Source of the DNA: Clostridiales bacterium
Lineage (GTDB): Bacteria; Bacillota; Clostridia; Oscillospirales; Acutalibacteraceae
DNA length: 37,711 nucleotides
Reading direction: 5' to 3'
Assembly (NCBI GenBank): GCA_019419895.1
Contig: JAHZIE010000008.1
Span: 5,017-42,727, forward strand
The position numbers and the translations under genes are program-made. Under the pieces are notes generated by a model. That model saw only the letters and a program-made list of their open reading frames with translations. It made no database searches and was not told the DNA's origin. This document shows, in pieces, positions 15,154 through 23,061 of this stretch; within the stretch, counting starts at the first letter, position 1; each line of letters begins with the position of its first letter.

Positions 15154-16026
15154 ATGATTACGCTTTCGGAAATTGAAAATATAACCTTCAGAAAAGCAAC
15201 TCTGAGCGGAGGCTATCGTTCAGAAGATGTGGATGCTTTTATCGATGAAGTAATCGCTGCTTTTGAGGAAAAGGATAAAGCGCTTGAGAGCATGAAGGCA
15301 GAGCAGGTGAAGCTGCGGAAGAAGGTGGAGGAGTACCGCCAAAATGAAGAAAATATTGGGGCGGCTCTGATGAATGCGCAGAAGCAGGCGGACGCCATTG
15401 TCCGTGAAGCTAACCATAAGGCGGAAATCATCTTAAATGAAGCCTCCCGCAAGGCGGAGTCGATTGTTGAAAATACCAAGGCTGAAATTGAAGAACAGCA
15501 AAATGCTGTGTTGAAAATGCAGCATGAGATTTCTTCCTTTAAGGGCAGGCTGATGGAAATTTACCGTCAGCATTTAACCTTGATTGGAGCCTTGCCCAGT
15601 GAGGAGGAGGAAAAAAAGGACGCGTGCTTGCGGCAGGAGCAGCCCGCGCCGGTGCATGAAGAAGCTGTAAAAGAGGAGGAAGTTCCTCAGGAAAAGGAAA
15701 AAACGGAGCCAATGGAAGAAACGCCTGGATTGTCACAGTCGGAGGAGGCAATAAAAGAGGACGAAAAATTGCCGGAGGAGCAGCCAGAAGAGAATGGTGT
15801 CTATGAAGTGGAGCCTATGCCCCAGCAGGAAGAAAAGAATGGGGGCTTTCAAGTGGATACCAGCGCCTTTGAGGAAGAGGAATTCGATTTAGAGGATGAG
15901 GATGAAGAGGACGAAATTTTCCAGCGTCGTTCCACTAAGTTTAAGGAACTGGAGTTCGGTGAGGACTATCATGGTACGAAAAAAGAGGGGTCACCCATAG
16001 GATTGTTTAAAAAACGCAATAAGTAG
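15154..16026 (+). CDS. divIVA: Cell division initiation protein DivIVA
   Basis: DivIVA binds negatively curved membrane at septum and poles and organises wall growth. The N-terminal domain is clear (LSEIENITFRKATLSGGY, then DVDAFIDEV), followed by long coiled coils (about 30-145) and a very acidic, Pro/Glu-rich C-terminal half (about 150-270) ending in basic KKRNK. The 290 residues are longer than B. subtilis DivIVA because of that tail. The ATG at 15154 has TAGGAGGT at proper spacing; the open frame upstream overlaps ylmH and is not used. A terminator-like hairpin follows. Confidence 0.94.
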   Translation: MITLSEIENITFRKATLSGGYRSEDVDAFIDEVIAAFEEKDKALESMKAEQVKLRKKVEEYRQNEENIGAALMNAQKQADAIVREANHKAEIILNEASRKAESIVENTKAEIEEQQNAVLKMQHEISSFKGRLMEIYRQHLTLIGALPSEEEEKKDACLRQEQPAPVHEEAVKEEEVPQEKEKTEPMEETPGLSQSEEAIKEDEKLPEEQPEENGVYEVEPMPQQEEKNGGFQVDTSAFEEEEFDLEDEDEEDEIFQRRSTKFKELEFGEDYHGTKKEGSPIGLFKKRNK

Positions 16027-16041
16027 GAATGCGAGGTTTTG

Positions 16042-16075
16042 ATACGGTGAGCGCACTGCTGTGCTCGCCGTATTT
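16042..16075 (+). terminator. Terminator-like hairpin between divIVA and lspA
   Basis: A 14-bp stem with two G-U pairs (16042-16055 with 16060-16073), a CTGC loop and then TTG. The T-run is short (TTT counting the stem edge), so termination would be partial. It ends 4 bases before the GTG at 16078, leaving no room for a Shine-Dalgarno there. Confidence 0.6.
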
Positions 16076-16077
16076 GA

Positions 16078-16605
16078 GTGAATAAGGAAAGGATAGATTT
16101 TGTGCCAATTATTGCAATTGCGATTGTGCTGGTACTGGTCGCCGCGGATCAGGTGACCAAATGGCTGGTAGTTGCCAATATTCCACTGGGCGGTTCTGTC
16201 ACGGTGATCGATGGATTCCTCCAGTGGCGTTATATTCAAAATTACGGCGCCGCGTTTGGGGTATTACAGAATCAGAGATGGATTTTCATCGGTTTTACGG
16301 CGGTTGTAGTTGTGGCGGCAATCATCTTTTTATTTACAAAGTATTGCCGCAGCAAGTTTCTCACCTTTGCGTTGGCTCTGGTGATTGCGGGCGGAATTGG
16401 AAATTTAATCGATCGCATTGTTTTGGGTTATGTGGTGGACTTTATTTCTGTTTCTTTTTTTCCGCCAATCTTTAACTTTGCCGACTGTTGTGTATGTATT
16501 GGGGCGGTTCTTCTTGTGGCCTTTGTACTGTTCTTTCCCTCCTATGATCCCATCAAGCAGAAAAAGGTCCGTTTTTCCCCTCGCAGCAAAGAGAGTGAAC
16601 GGTAG
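16078..16605 (+). CDS. lspA: Lipoprotein signal peptidase
   Basis: LspA removes the signal peptide from diacylglyceryl-modified prolipoproteins in the membrane. Four membrane helices are visible, with family motifs ADQVTKWL, NYGAAFG, and the two catalytic aspartates D121 (GYVVDF) and D136 (FNFAD), preceded by GNLIDR. GTG 16078 gives the usual basic N-terminus (MNKERIDF) but has no ribosome-binding site and abuts a hairpin. GTG 16102 has AAAGGA at 8 bases and would give a protein eight residues shorter. The stop overlaps the rluD start by one base. Confidence 0.94.
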   Translation: MNKERIDFVPIIAIAIVLVLVAADQVTKWLVVANIPLGGSVTVIDGFLQWRYIQNYGAAFGVLQNQRWIFIGFTAVVVVAAIIFLFTKYCRSKFLTFALALVIAGGIGNLIDRIVLGYVVDFISVSFFPPIFNFADCCVCIGAVLLVAFVLFFPSYDPIKQKKVRFSPRSKESER

Positions 16606-17519
16606 TGGTACTTCATATAGAAAAAGGAACCGGTGTTGGGGAACGGATTGATAAATATATTTCATCCGTCTGTCCTGAGATTACTCGTTCCGCGTTGCAG
16701 AAGCTTCTTCAGGAGCGTCGCGTTTTGGTCAATGGAATTCCGGTGGCGAAGAATTACCGGATGAGAGAAAGTGATCTCATTGAACTTGAATTTCCAGACC
16801 CTGTTGAAGATAGCGCCCAGCCGGAGGATATTCCGCTTGATATCATTTATGAGGATGGATCCCTTTTGGTGGTGAACAAACCCAAGGGAATGGTGGTACA
16901 TCCTGCCGTGGGAAATCCCAGCGGAACTCTGGTCAACGCGCTGCTTGCTCATTGCGGAAATTCCCTCTCGGGGATCAACGGCGTTATCCGTCCGGGAATT
17001 GTCCACCGGATCGATAAGGATACCAGCGGATTATTGATTGTGGCGAAGAATGATAAGGCACATCAGGCTTTGGCGAAGCAGATTAGGGAGCATTCCTTCA
17101 CAAGAATTTATGAGGCGGTCGTTTACGGAAATTTGAAACAGGATGAAGGAAAGATTGATCTTCCTATTGGGAGAAATCCTTCCGATAGAAAAAAAATGGC
17201 GGTCACCGAAAAAAATTCCAGAAATGCCGTCACTCATTACCAGGTGCTTAAAAGATACGGGAATTTTACTCATATCAGGCTTCAGCTGGAAACGGGACGA
17301 ACCCATCAGATCAGGGTTCATATGGCGTATCTGGGGCATCCGGTTGCTGGGGATCCCGTCTATGGGCCGAAAAAGGTCATCGCTTCCCTGAGAGGACAAT
17401 GCCTTCATGCAAGAGTGATCGGTTTTATACATCCGGCTACAGGGGAGTATATGGAATTTACCAGTGCGCTGCCGGACTATTTTCTTTCTTTTTTGAAACA
17501 GCTGGAGGCGGGAGGATGA
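16605..17519 (+). CDS. rluD: RluD-family 23S rRNA pseudouridine synthase
   Basis: RluA-family enzymes isomerise specific uridines of rRNA (RluD: the helix 69 uridines). The 304-residue protein has an N-terminal S4 RNA-binding domain (RIDKYISSVCPEITRSALQKL, residues 14-34) and the catalytic domain with HRIDKDTSGLL (catalytic Asp 137), TRIYEAVVYG, LETGRTHQIRVHM and GHPVAGDPVYG. The GTG start shares its G with the lspA stop codon. The end overlaps the HAD gene as ATGA (17516-17519). The lspA-rluD pairing is common in Firmicutes. Exact uridine specificity cannot be read from sequence. Confidence 0.93.
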   Translation: MVLHIEKGTGVGERIDKYISSVCPEITRSALQKLLQERRVLVNGIPVAKNYRMRESDLIELEFPDPVEDSAQPEDIPLDIIYEDGSLLVVNKPKGMVVHPAVGNPSGTLVNALLAHCGNSLSGINGVIRPGIVHRIDKDTSGLLIVAKNDKAHQALAKQIREHSFTRIYEAVVYGNLKQDEGKIDLPIGRNPSDRKKMAVTEKNSRNAVTHYQVLKRYGNFTHIRLQLETGRTHQIRVHMAYLGHPVAGDPVYGPKKVIASLRGQCLHARVIGFIHPATGEYMEFTSALPDYFLSFLKQLEAGG

Positions 17520-18340
17520 GAAAGAGAAATCAAAAATTGCCGCCGGTTTTGCTGGTTTCTGATGTGGATGGGACCCTGATGACGAAGAATTACGAAATTC
17601 CCTCCAGAAATCTTACAGCTATTCGGAGATTTCAGAAGCTGGGAGGATTTTTCGCCTTAGCTACGGGCCGTTCCGAAGCAACAGCGGCGCCTGTCCTTCA
17701 AAAGATAGAACCCAATGCGCCGGGGATATTTTTAAACGGCGCTGTGATTGGTGGAGCCGGCTTTCCAGTCATCACGGAAAATTTTCTTCCGGAAGATATA
17801 GATCGGGAGCTTTTAGAGTTTCCAAAACGGTTTCCAAAAGTTGGCATTGAAATTTTTACACGGGATGGGGTTTCTCTCCTCCAGGAGAATAGTTATACCT
17901 CTCTCCATACCCAGCGTTCCTGCGTGAAGCCGGGCAGGGTGTCAGAGAATGGAATACCGGGGAAGAAATGTAAGCTTTTATTTTTGGGGGATACCCAGGA
18001 AATTGAAAAGGTGGAGAATTTCTTTCGGGATGAAGGTTTACCTCAGGTGCACTGCTTTCGTTCCTCGGCTCATTATTTGGAACTAGTGCGTTGTGATGTA
18101 AATAAGGGAAATGCCCTTGTGCAATTGGCTGCGTTCCTTTCTGTTCCGCCTTCAAGGGTTTACGCTATAGGTGATAATGACAATGATAGAGAATTGATTC
18201 AATCAGCGGGTTTCGGCGCCGCGCCGGAAAATGCGGTTGATGAAATAAAAGGCAAAGCGGATCTGGTGGTATGTGACTGCGGCCAGGGGGCGGTTGCTGA
18301 TTTTATCGAATATCTGATAATGCAGATTTCACATGAATAA
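17516..18340 (+). CDS. Cof-type HAD-IIB phosphatase
   Basis: The protein (274 residues from ATG 17516) belongs to the haloacid dehalogenase superfamily, class IIB. Motif I is SDVDGTL (D16, D18), motif II lies in ALATGRS, the motif III lysine is K197 (NKGNAL), and motif IV is GDNDND (219-224). The middle cap spans about residues 85-185. Enzymes of this type dephosphorylate sugar phosphates, FMN or similar small molecules; the substrate cannot be assigned. It is translationally coupled to rluD by ATGA and lies 14 bases before transketolase, so a sugar phosphate substrate is tempting but unproven. Confidence 0.9.
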   Translation: MRKRNQKLPPVLLVSDVDGTLMTKNYEIPSRNLTAIRRFQKLGGFFALATGRSEATAAPVLQKIEPNAPGIFLNGAVIGGAGFPVITENFLPEDIDRELLEFPKRFPKVGIEIFTRDGVSLLQENSYTSLHTQRSCVKPGRVSENGIPGKKCKLLFLGDTQEIEKVENFFRDEGLPQVHCFRSSAHYLELVRCDVNKGNALVQLAAFLSVPPSRVYAIGDNDNDRELIQSAGFGAAPENAVDEIKGKADLVVCDCGQGAVADFIEYLIMQISHE

Positions 18341-18354
18341 GGGAGGAAAATCAA

Positions 18355-19200
18355 ATGGATTCTTCAAAAAAGAAGGAACTGCAAAAGCTTGCATGTAAAG
18401 TGAGGATGGGTGTGATCGAGGGTGTGTTTCACGCGAAATCCGGACATCCGGGCGGTTCTTTATCGGTAGCGGACATGCTTACCTATTTGTACGAGTGCGA
18501 AATGAGGATCGATCCTAAAAATCCATCCTGGGAAGATCGCGATCGTTTTGTTTTGTCTAAGGGGCATACAGCGCCGGCGTTATATTCTATTTTGGCGCTC
18601 AAGGGCTATTTTAGCCAGGACGAGCTTCAGCATCTGCGTCATACCGGAGCGCTGCTCCAAGGACATCCTGATATGAAGACTATCCCCGGAGTGGATATGA
18701 GCTCCGGTTCCCTGGGGCAGGGCATCTCTGCCGCTGCCGGTATGGCTTTGAGCGCAAAAATGCATGACAGGGATTATAGGGTTTATACTGTTTTGGGTGA
18801 CGGTGAGATTGAAGAAGGACAGGTTTGGGAAGCTGCCATGTTTGCATCCGCCAAGAAGCTGGACAATCTGGTGGCTGTGGTGGACAACAACAACCTGCAG
18901 ATTGACGGAACCTTGGAGGAAGTGAATTCGCCCTATCCCATTGATGAAAAATTTAAAGCCTTCGGATGGGAAGTGGCTGTCATTGACGGACACGATTTTG
19001 AACAGATTGAGGCAGCCCTGAGCCAGGCCAGACAGTGTAAAGAAAAGCCTTTCGTGATCGTAATGAAGACGATGAAAGGAAAAGACGTTTCTTATATGGA
19101 GAATTCCTGCGGCTGGCATGGCAAGGCTCCAAATGAGGAACAGTATCTGGTGGCTAAAAGGGAACTGGAAGAATTGCTGAAGAAACTGGAGGAAAATTAA
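18355..19200 (+). CDS. Transketolase, N-terminal subunit
   Basis: In many Clostridia and archaea transketolase is split in two chains. This 281-residue chain is the thiamine diphosphate-binding half: HAKSGHPGGSLSVADML, LSKGHTAPALY, and the TPP motif GDGEIEEGQVWEA (from G148) to VVDNNN. The enzyme transfers two-carbon ketol units in the non-oxidative pentose phosphate pathway. GGGAGG lies before the ATG. The stop is immediately followed by the ATG of the C-terminal subunit gene with one base between. Confidence 0.95.
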   Translation: MDSSKKKELQKLACKVRMGVIEGVFHAKSGHPGGSLSVADMLTYLYECEMRIDPKNPSWEDRDRFVLSKGHTAPALYSILALKGYFSQDELQHLRHTGALLQGHPDMKTIPGVDMSSGSLGQGISAAAGMALSAKMHDRDYRVYTVLGDGEIEEGQVWEAAMFASAKKLDNLVAVVDNNNLQIDGTLEEVNSPYPIDEKFKAFGWEVAVIDGHDFEQIEAALSQARQCKEKPFVIVMKTMKGKDVSYMENSCGWHGKAPNEEQYLVAKRELEELLKKLEEN

Positions 19201-19201
19201 A

Positions 19202-20152
19202 ATGGCTGATGTGATCAAAAAAGCAACAAGAGAAAGCTATGGAGAAGCGCTGAAAGAGCTTGGAGCGGTGATGGATAACCTGGTGGTGCTTGATGCGGAT
19301 CTTGCTGAGGCCACAAAGACTGGAATGTTCAAAAAGGCACATCCGGATCGTTTTGTTGACTGCGGAATTGCTGAGTCGAACATGATGGGAGTCGCCGCGG
19401 GTCTTGCGGCGGCGGGAAATGTGGTGTTTGCCAGTTCCTTCGCGATGTTTGCCGCGGGGAGAGCTTTTGAGCAGGTTAGGAATTCTATTGGATATCCCCA
19501 TTTGAATGTGAAAATTGGAGCAACCCATGCCGGTGTGTCGGTGGGCGAGGATGGGGCAACCCATCAGTGCTGTGAGGATATTGGACTAATGAGAACCATT
19601 CCCGGAATGACGATTATCAACCCCGCCGATGATGTAGAGGCCAAGCTTGCCGTTAAAGCCGCGGCTGCGACAAAGGGGCCGTTTTACCTCCGTTTTGGCC
19701 GTTTGGCAGTCCCCACTGTGTTTGATTCTTCTTACAAGTTTGAAATCGGCAAGGGTTCCCAGCTTGCGGAAGGCAAGGAGGTTACCATTGTGGCGACCGG
19801 GCTTCTTGTGGCCGAGGCACTGAAAGCGCGGCAGATACTGGCAGGGGATGGAATTTCCGCCAGGGTTGTCAATATTGCTACTATCAAACCGATAGATGAG
19901 GAAATCATCTGTAAGGCGGCTCTGGAAACCGGGGCGATTGTGACTGCGGAAGAGCACAACATTATTGGCGGACTTGGTTCCGCGGTCGCGGAAGTTGTTT
20001 GTGAAAATGGCTGTCCGGTTCCGGTGGTCAGAGTTGGTGTTAACGATGTCTTTGGAAAATCCGGTCCCGCGCTGGAGTTGCTAAAGGTCTTTGGGTTGAC
20101 GGCGGAAAATATTGTCGCCAAGACCAAAAAGGCATTAGAACTGAAAAAATAA
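19202..20152 (+). CDS. Transketolase, C-terminal subunit
   Basis: The second half of split transketolase, 316 residues, with a pyrimidine-binding domain (VVLDADLAEATKTGMF; DCGIAESNMMGVAAG with the catalytic Glu 58; FASSFAMFAAGRAFEQ) and the transketolase C-terminal domain (IVATGLLVAEAL, IKPIDEEII, AEEHNIIGGLGSA). One base separates it from the N-terminal subunit gene, so equimolar translation is likely. It is the last gene before a strong terminator. Confidence 0.95.
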   Translation: MADVIKKATRESYGEALKELGAVMDNLVVLDADLAEATKTGMFKKAHPDRFVDCGIAESNMMGVAAGLAAAGNVVFASSFAMFAAGRAFEQVRNSIGYPHLNVKIGATHAGVSVGEDGATHQCCEDIGLMRTIPGMTIINPADDVEAKLAVKAAAATKGPFYLRFGRLAVPTVFDSSYKFEIGKGSQLAEGKEVTIVATGLLVAEALKARQILAGDGISARVVNIATIKPIDEEIICKAALETGAIVTAEEHNIIGGLGSAVAEVVCENGCPVPVVRVGVNDVFGKSGPALELLKVFGLTAENIVAKTKKALELKK

Positions 20153-20177
20153 AAATTGAAGAATAAGTCCTCTTGTA

Positions 20178-20212
20178 CATGCCCGTCCTATAAAGGATGG
20201 GCGTGTTTTTTT
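20178..20212 (+). terminator. Strong intrinsic terminator after transketolase
   Basis: An 11-bp GC-rich stem (20178-20188 with 20195-20205), loop TATAAA, then seven T. It ends the long division and transketolase block. Confidence 0.9.
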
Positions 20213-20497
20213 AGATAAAGAAAATTATCGGCTTATCTACAAGTAAAAATTGATAGCGGGAGAATTGTTGACAAAATTTTTTACCGGCAGGGAGATACTG
20301 CTTTGTGTTTCAGCACTAAAAAATCCACAGGTAAGATAAGATACCCAACAAATAGAAGGGTGTGTTCTAAAAGAGACAGGAATAATGTCAGAAGGACACA
20401 AAGAATTATTATACGAGAATATAATTCACAATTTTCCCTTCCTGGTTCTTCTATTGTGTTATAGTGAAAGAAATAGGAAAGAGGCTGGTGGGAATAG
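20213..20497. other. Intergenic region before comEA
   Basis: No gene was seen in these 285 AT-rich bases. TTGACA occurs near 20273 without a good -10 partner. GAATTA/TAATTC (20403-20408, 20422-20427) forms an inverted repeat around a TATA-rich centre. TATAGT shortly before comEA could be a -10, but no matching -35 was found. Confidence 0.4.
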
Positions 20498-20851
20498 GTG
20501 GAAAATAAGAGTGAAAGAGTTTTGCTGGCGGCCGCGCTGGTTATCTGCGCTTTGCTGATAGGATATAATTTATTTTATTCTTCCGAATTGAGAGAACCGG
20601 TGATCATAATTACGCAGGAGACATTGGAAGAGGAAGAGAATTCACCGGAAGTCTCCGATTTAATTGATATTAACCATGCAAACAAGGAAGAATTATGCCA
20701 GCTGACAGGGATAGGGGAGGTTCTTGCCCAAAGAATTATTGATTATCGTACGGAATACGGCAGTTTTGCCCAGCCGGAGGATTTGAAAAATGTAAAGGGA
20801 ATTGGAGAAAAGGTATTTGAGCGGCTCAAAGAGGAAATTACCCTTTCCTGA
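20498..20851 (+). CDS. comEA: ComEA-like helix-hairpin-helix DNA-binding protein
   Basis: The short 117-residue protein has an N-terminal membrane helix (about 8-27: LLAAALVICALLIGYNLF), a short acidic linker, and a ComEA-type double helix-hairpin-helix domain (DINHANKEELCQLTGIGEVLAQRIIDYR, residues 57-84; LKNVKGIGEKVFERLK). ComEA-type proteins bind incoming double-stranded DNA outside the membrane during natural transformation. It lacks the longer extracellular SLBB part of B. subtilis ComEA. comEC does not follow within the window, so a competence role is inferred from the domain only. The start is GTG 20498 with a GGTGGGA stretch upstream. Confidence 0.85.
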   Translation: MENKSERVLLAAALVICALLIGYNLFYSSELREPVIIITQETLEEEENSPEVSDLIDINHANKEELCQLTGIGEVLAQRIIDYRTEYGSFAQPEDLKNVKGIGEKVFERLKEEITLS

Positions 20852-20997
20852 TAGGAAAAAGAGAAAAGGAATTTCCCTTTCGTTAATTGAACTGAGAGGA
20901 AACCTGTTATATAGGACATTCGGAACTCCGCGCGGAAAAGTTATCAATATTTGCAATAGATGATCTTACTATATGCAATCACATTGAAAAGTTATTT

Positions 20998-21006
20998 TGA
21001 TATGAT
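20998..21006 (+). promoter_or_regulatory. Possible extended -10 promoter before oxidoreductase gene
   Basis: TGA directly followed by TATGAT (20998-21006) fits an extended -10 element about 78 bases before the ATG at 21084. No good -35 was seen. A 7-bp hairpin AAAGAAA/TTTCTTT (21018-21035) would lie in the leader. Confidence 0.3.
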
Positions 21007-21083
21007 TAAGTCATTCGAAAGAAAAGGATTTCTTTGGAGCGCAAGAGTAATTTTGAAAATACCATTAGAGAGGATGCTACAAC

Positions 21084-21908
21084 ATGAAGATTGGATTGCT
21101 GGGGGCGGAGAGCACTCATGCCGCCCATTTTTGTGAAACAGTCAATAGGCTGATGGATACGCCGCATCTTATCACCCACTTGTTTGGAGATGATAATCAT
21201 CAAATGGAGCAGGAGCTGGCAGAACGTTACAATCTGACGGTTTGCGGCTCTGCTGGCGAGCTAATTGACGCGGTTGACGCGGTAGTCATTGTTTACCGTA
21301 TGGGCTCCCTCCATTATGGGGCTGCTATGGCGGCAATGAAGGCTGGAAAGCCGGTTTTTGTTGATAAGCCTTTTACCACTGATTTATCACAAGCACAATC
21401 CCTGGTGGAGTATGCTGAAAGTCATGGCTGCCTTTTATGCGGGGGAAGTAATCTCAAACAGCTGGAAGGACTTCGCCCCATCCGGGAAGCGGCGGAAGGC
21501 AGTCAGGTGATGACTGTGTCCTTTGCGGCAGATCCCGACAGTCCTTACGAGGGCTTTTGGTTTTATGGCAGCCATTCAGTAGAATTATGCCTGGAGCTTT
21601 ATGGGGAGGCTTATACCTCCGTTTCTGCCTTCACCAATGGTTCCAATCTAATTGCTAATATTCATTATCCAGATAAATTATGTGTAATTGCCACTTCATC
21701 CTCTGTACCAGGTCTGTGTATATCTCTTTCCAGCATTTCGCGGGGGAAAACGATGATTTACCCTGTCCCAATGCAATACCAGCAGCTTGGCCCGCGGGAA
21801 TTCCTCGCTATGCTGGATAGTGGCAAACTGCCCCGAAAATATGATTTTTATGTAACCGCCACCAGGCTTATCCATCAAATTATGGAAGCGGCTGGTCTTA
21901 ATGGATGA
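21084..21908 (+). CDS. Gfo/Idh/MocA-like oxidoreductase, short form
   Basis: The 274-residue protein begins with a Rossmann-type strand and loop (MKIGLLGAESTHAAHF), where the last Gly of the usual GxGxxG is missing, and carries GKPVFVDKPF (residues 89-97), the equivalent of the EKP motif with Lys 95. These mark the Gfo/Idh/MocA family, NAD(P)-dependent sugar or cyclitol dehydrogenases. It is shorter than the usual 330-400 residues and its C-terminal beta-sheet domain is reduced. There is no signal peptide. It starts the three-gene unit with the alpha/beta hydrolase and FG-GAP genes and overlaps or nearly touches the next gene. Substrate unknown; the altered glycine motif leaves cofactor binding uncertain. 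Confidence 0.8.
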   Translation: MKIGLLGAESTHAAHFCETVNRLMDTPHLITHLFGDDNHQMEQELAERYNLTVCGSAGELIDAVDAVVIVYRMGSLHYGAAMAAMKAGKPVFVDKPFTTDLSQAQSLVEYAESHGCLLCGGSNLKQLEGLRPIREAAEGSQVMTVSFAADPDSPYEGFWFYGSHSVELCLELYGEAYTSVSAFTNGSNLIANIHYPDKLCVIATSSSVPGLCISLSSISRGKTMIYPVPMQYQQLGPREFLAMLDSGKLPRKYDFYVTATRLIHQIMEAAGLNG

Positions 21909-21942
21909 GCTGATATTCCTTGAAGAAGGGAGAAATACGGGG

Positions 21943-23031
21943 ATGGAGATGAACTTGAAACAGACATGGCCTCCCTCCGGAAAAAATTGGATAGAGTCCA
22001 TGGAGGCGGAGCTGTGCCGTATACGAAAGGATGTGCTGCACTATTTTAAGACATCGTCTCCCGAGGCGGCTGCGGAAACTTGCGAACGTCTTTCCGCAAA
22101 GATACAGGACTTTTTGGGGACTGCGGATCCATACTTGGCAATGCATATCGGGAGTCATGTAATCAAACAGGGCTTAGAGATCGGGGGAGGTTGGTGTGAA
22201 GAAGTAGTGCTGAAGCTGGGGGATGGACGGCGGCAGAGGTTCTTTATTGGAGCACCGCCTGAAAACCGGTGGAACAGGGCGTGTCTTTTGGCGCTTCATG
22301 GTACCCATGAGAACGCCGAATACTTTCTTAATCTTTTGAAAGAGCGGCCTCGGAACGGACACGAGGGAGCCGTGGGGTTCTGCCTTCCTTTTCTGCGGCG
22401 CGGCTATATGGTGGTCTGCCCGGATCTTCCCTGTTTTGGAGAGGATAATCCTATTCCAGATTTGTATTCAGAAGCCTATAGCGATTATATTTTTCAGGTT
22501 GATATTTTGTCCAGGATAACAGGGGTGTCTTATCTTGGAGAAGCTGTCCGTCGTTTGACCGCGGTGACGGATTACCTACATAAGCGTTTTTCCGGCCTGT
22601 GTTCTTATGCCGCTGTGGGATTCTCCTTAGGCGGTATGACGGCACTGGCTTTGGCGGCCTGCGATAATCGGATACAAGCAGTGATTGAATATATGGGAAT
22701 TGGTACTCTGGAACGGGAGATTGCCGCCAGGACTCAGCTGAAAAGCCGGAATAGTTATCTTTATGGGAGCGGATTTTCCGCTGAGGTGGGAGATCATTGG
22801 ACCTTGCCGTTGGCATGTGCGCCCCGTCCATTTCTTCGCTATGTGAATATGGATGATCCAATTAACAGTGCTGTGGGGGCTGAAGATATCAAAGAAATCC
22901 TGCTCGCCGCTTACGGTGCCTTTGGCGCAACGGATAATTTCTGCCAGCGGGAAGGAACCGGCGGCCACGGCTTGGAGTCTTACATGGCGGAAGATGGAGT
23001 TCTGTGGCTGGACGAGACTCTTAGAAGGTGA
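21943..23031 (+). CDS. Alpha/beta hydrolase, esterase-like
   Basis: The frame is open from an ATG at 21901 that overlaps the previous gene's stop, but ATG 21943 has GGGAG at 10 bases and is preferred. An alpha-helical N-terminal extension (about 100 residues) precedes an alpha/beta hydrolase fold: the oxyanion segment LLALHGTH, CPDLPCFGEDNP, the nucleophile elbow VGFSLGGMTAL (Ser 228 from this start), an acidic residue in NMDDP, and the probable His in GTGGHGLE. It resembles acetyl-xylan esterase and dienelactone hydrolase-type enzymes. No signal peptide, so it acts in the cytoplasm. It is similar in plan to the hydrolase at 35883-36938. The natural substrate is unknown. Confidence 0.82.
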   Translation: MEMNLKQTWPPSGKNWIESMEAELCRIRKDVLHYFKTSSPEAAAETCERLSAKIQDFLGTADPYLAMHIGSHVIKQGLEIGGGWCEEVVLKLGDGRRQRFFIGAPPENRWNRACLLALHGTHENAEYFLNLLKERPRNGHEGAVGFCLPFLRRGYMVVCPDLPCFGEDNPIPDLYSEAYSDYIFQVDILSRITGVSYLGEAVRRLTAVTDYLHKRFSGLCSYAAVGFSLGGMTALALAACDNRIQAVIEYMGIGTLEREIAARTQLKSRNSYLYGSGFSAEVGDHWTLPLACAPRPFLRYVNMDDPINSAVGAEDIKEILLAAYGAFGATDNFCQREGTGGHGLESYMAEDGVLWLDETLRR

Positions 23032-23061
23032 ACCAGCAAAATAATCAGGAGGAAGGTTAAT

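Noticed and set aside
17399..17515. Upstream extension of the HAD frame
   Set aside because: It overlaps rluD in another frame; the ATGA start at 17516 fits the family N-terminus.
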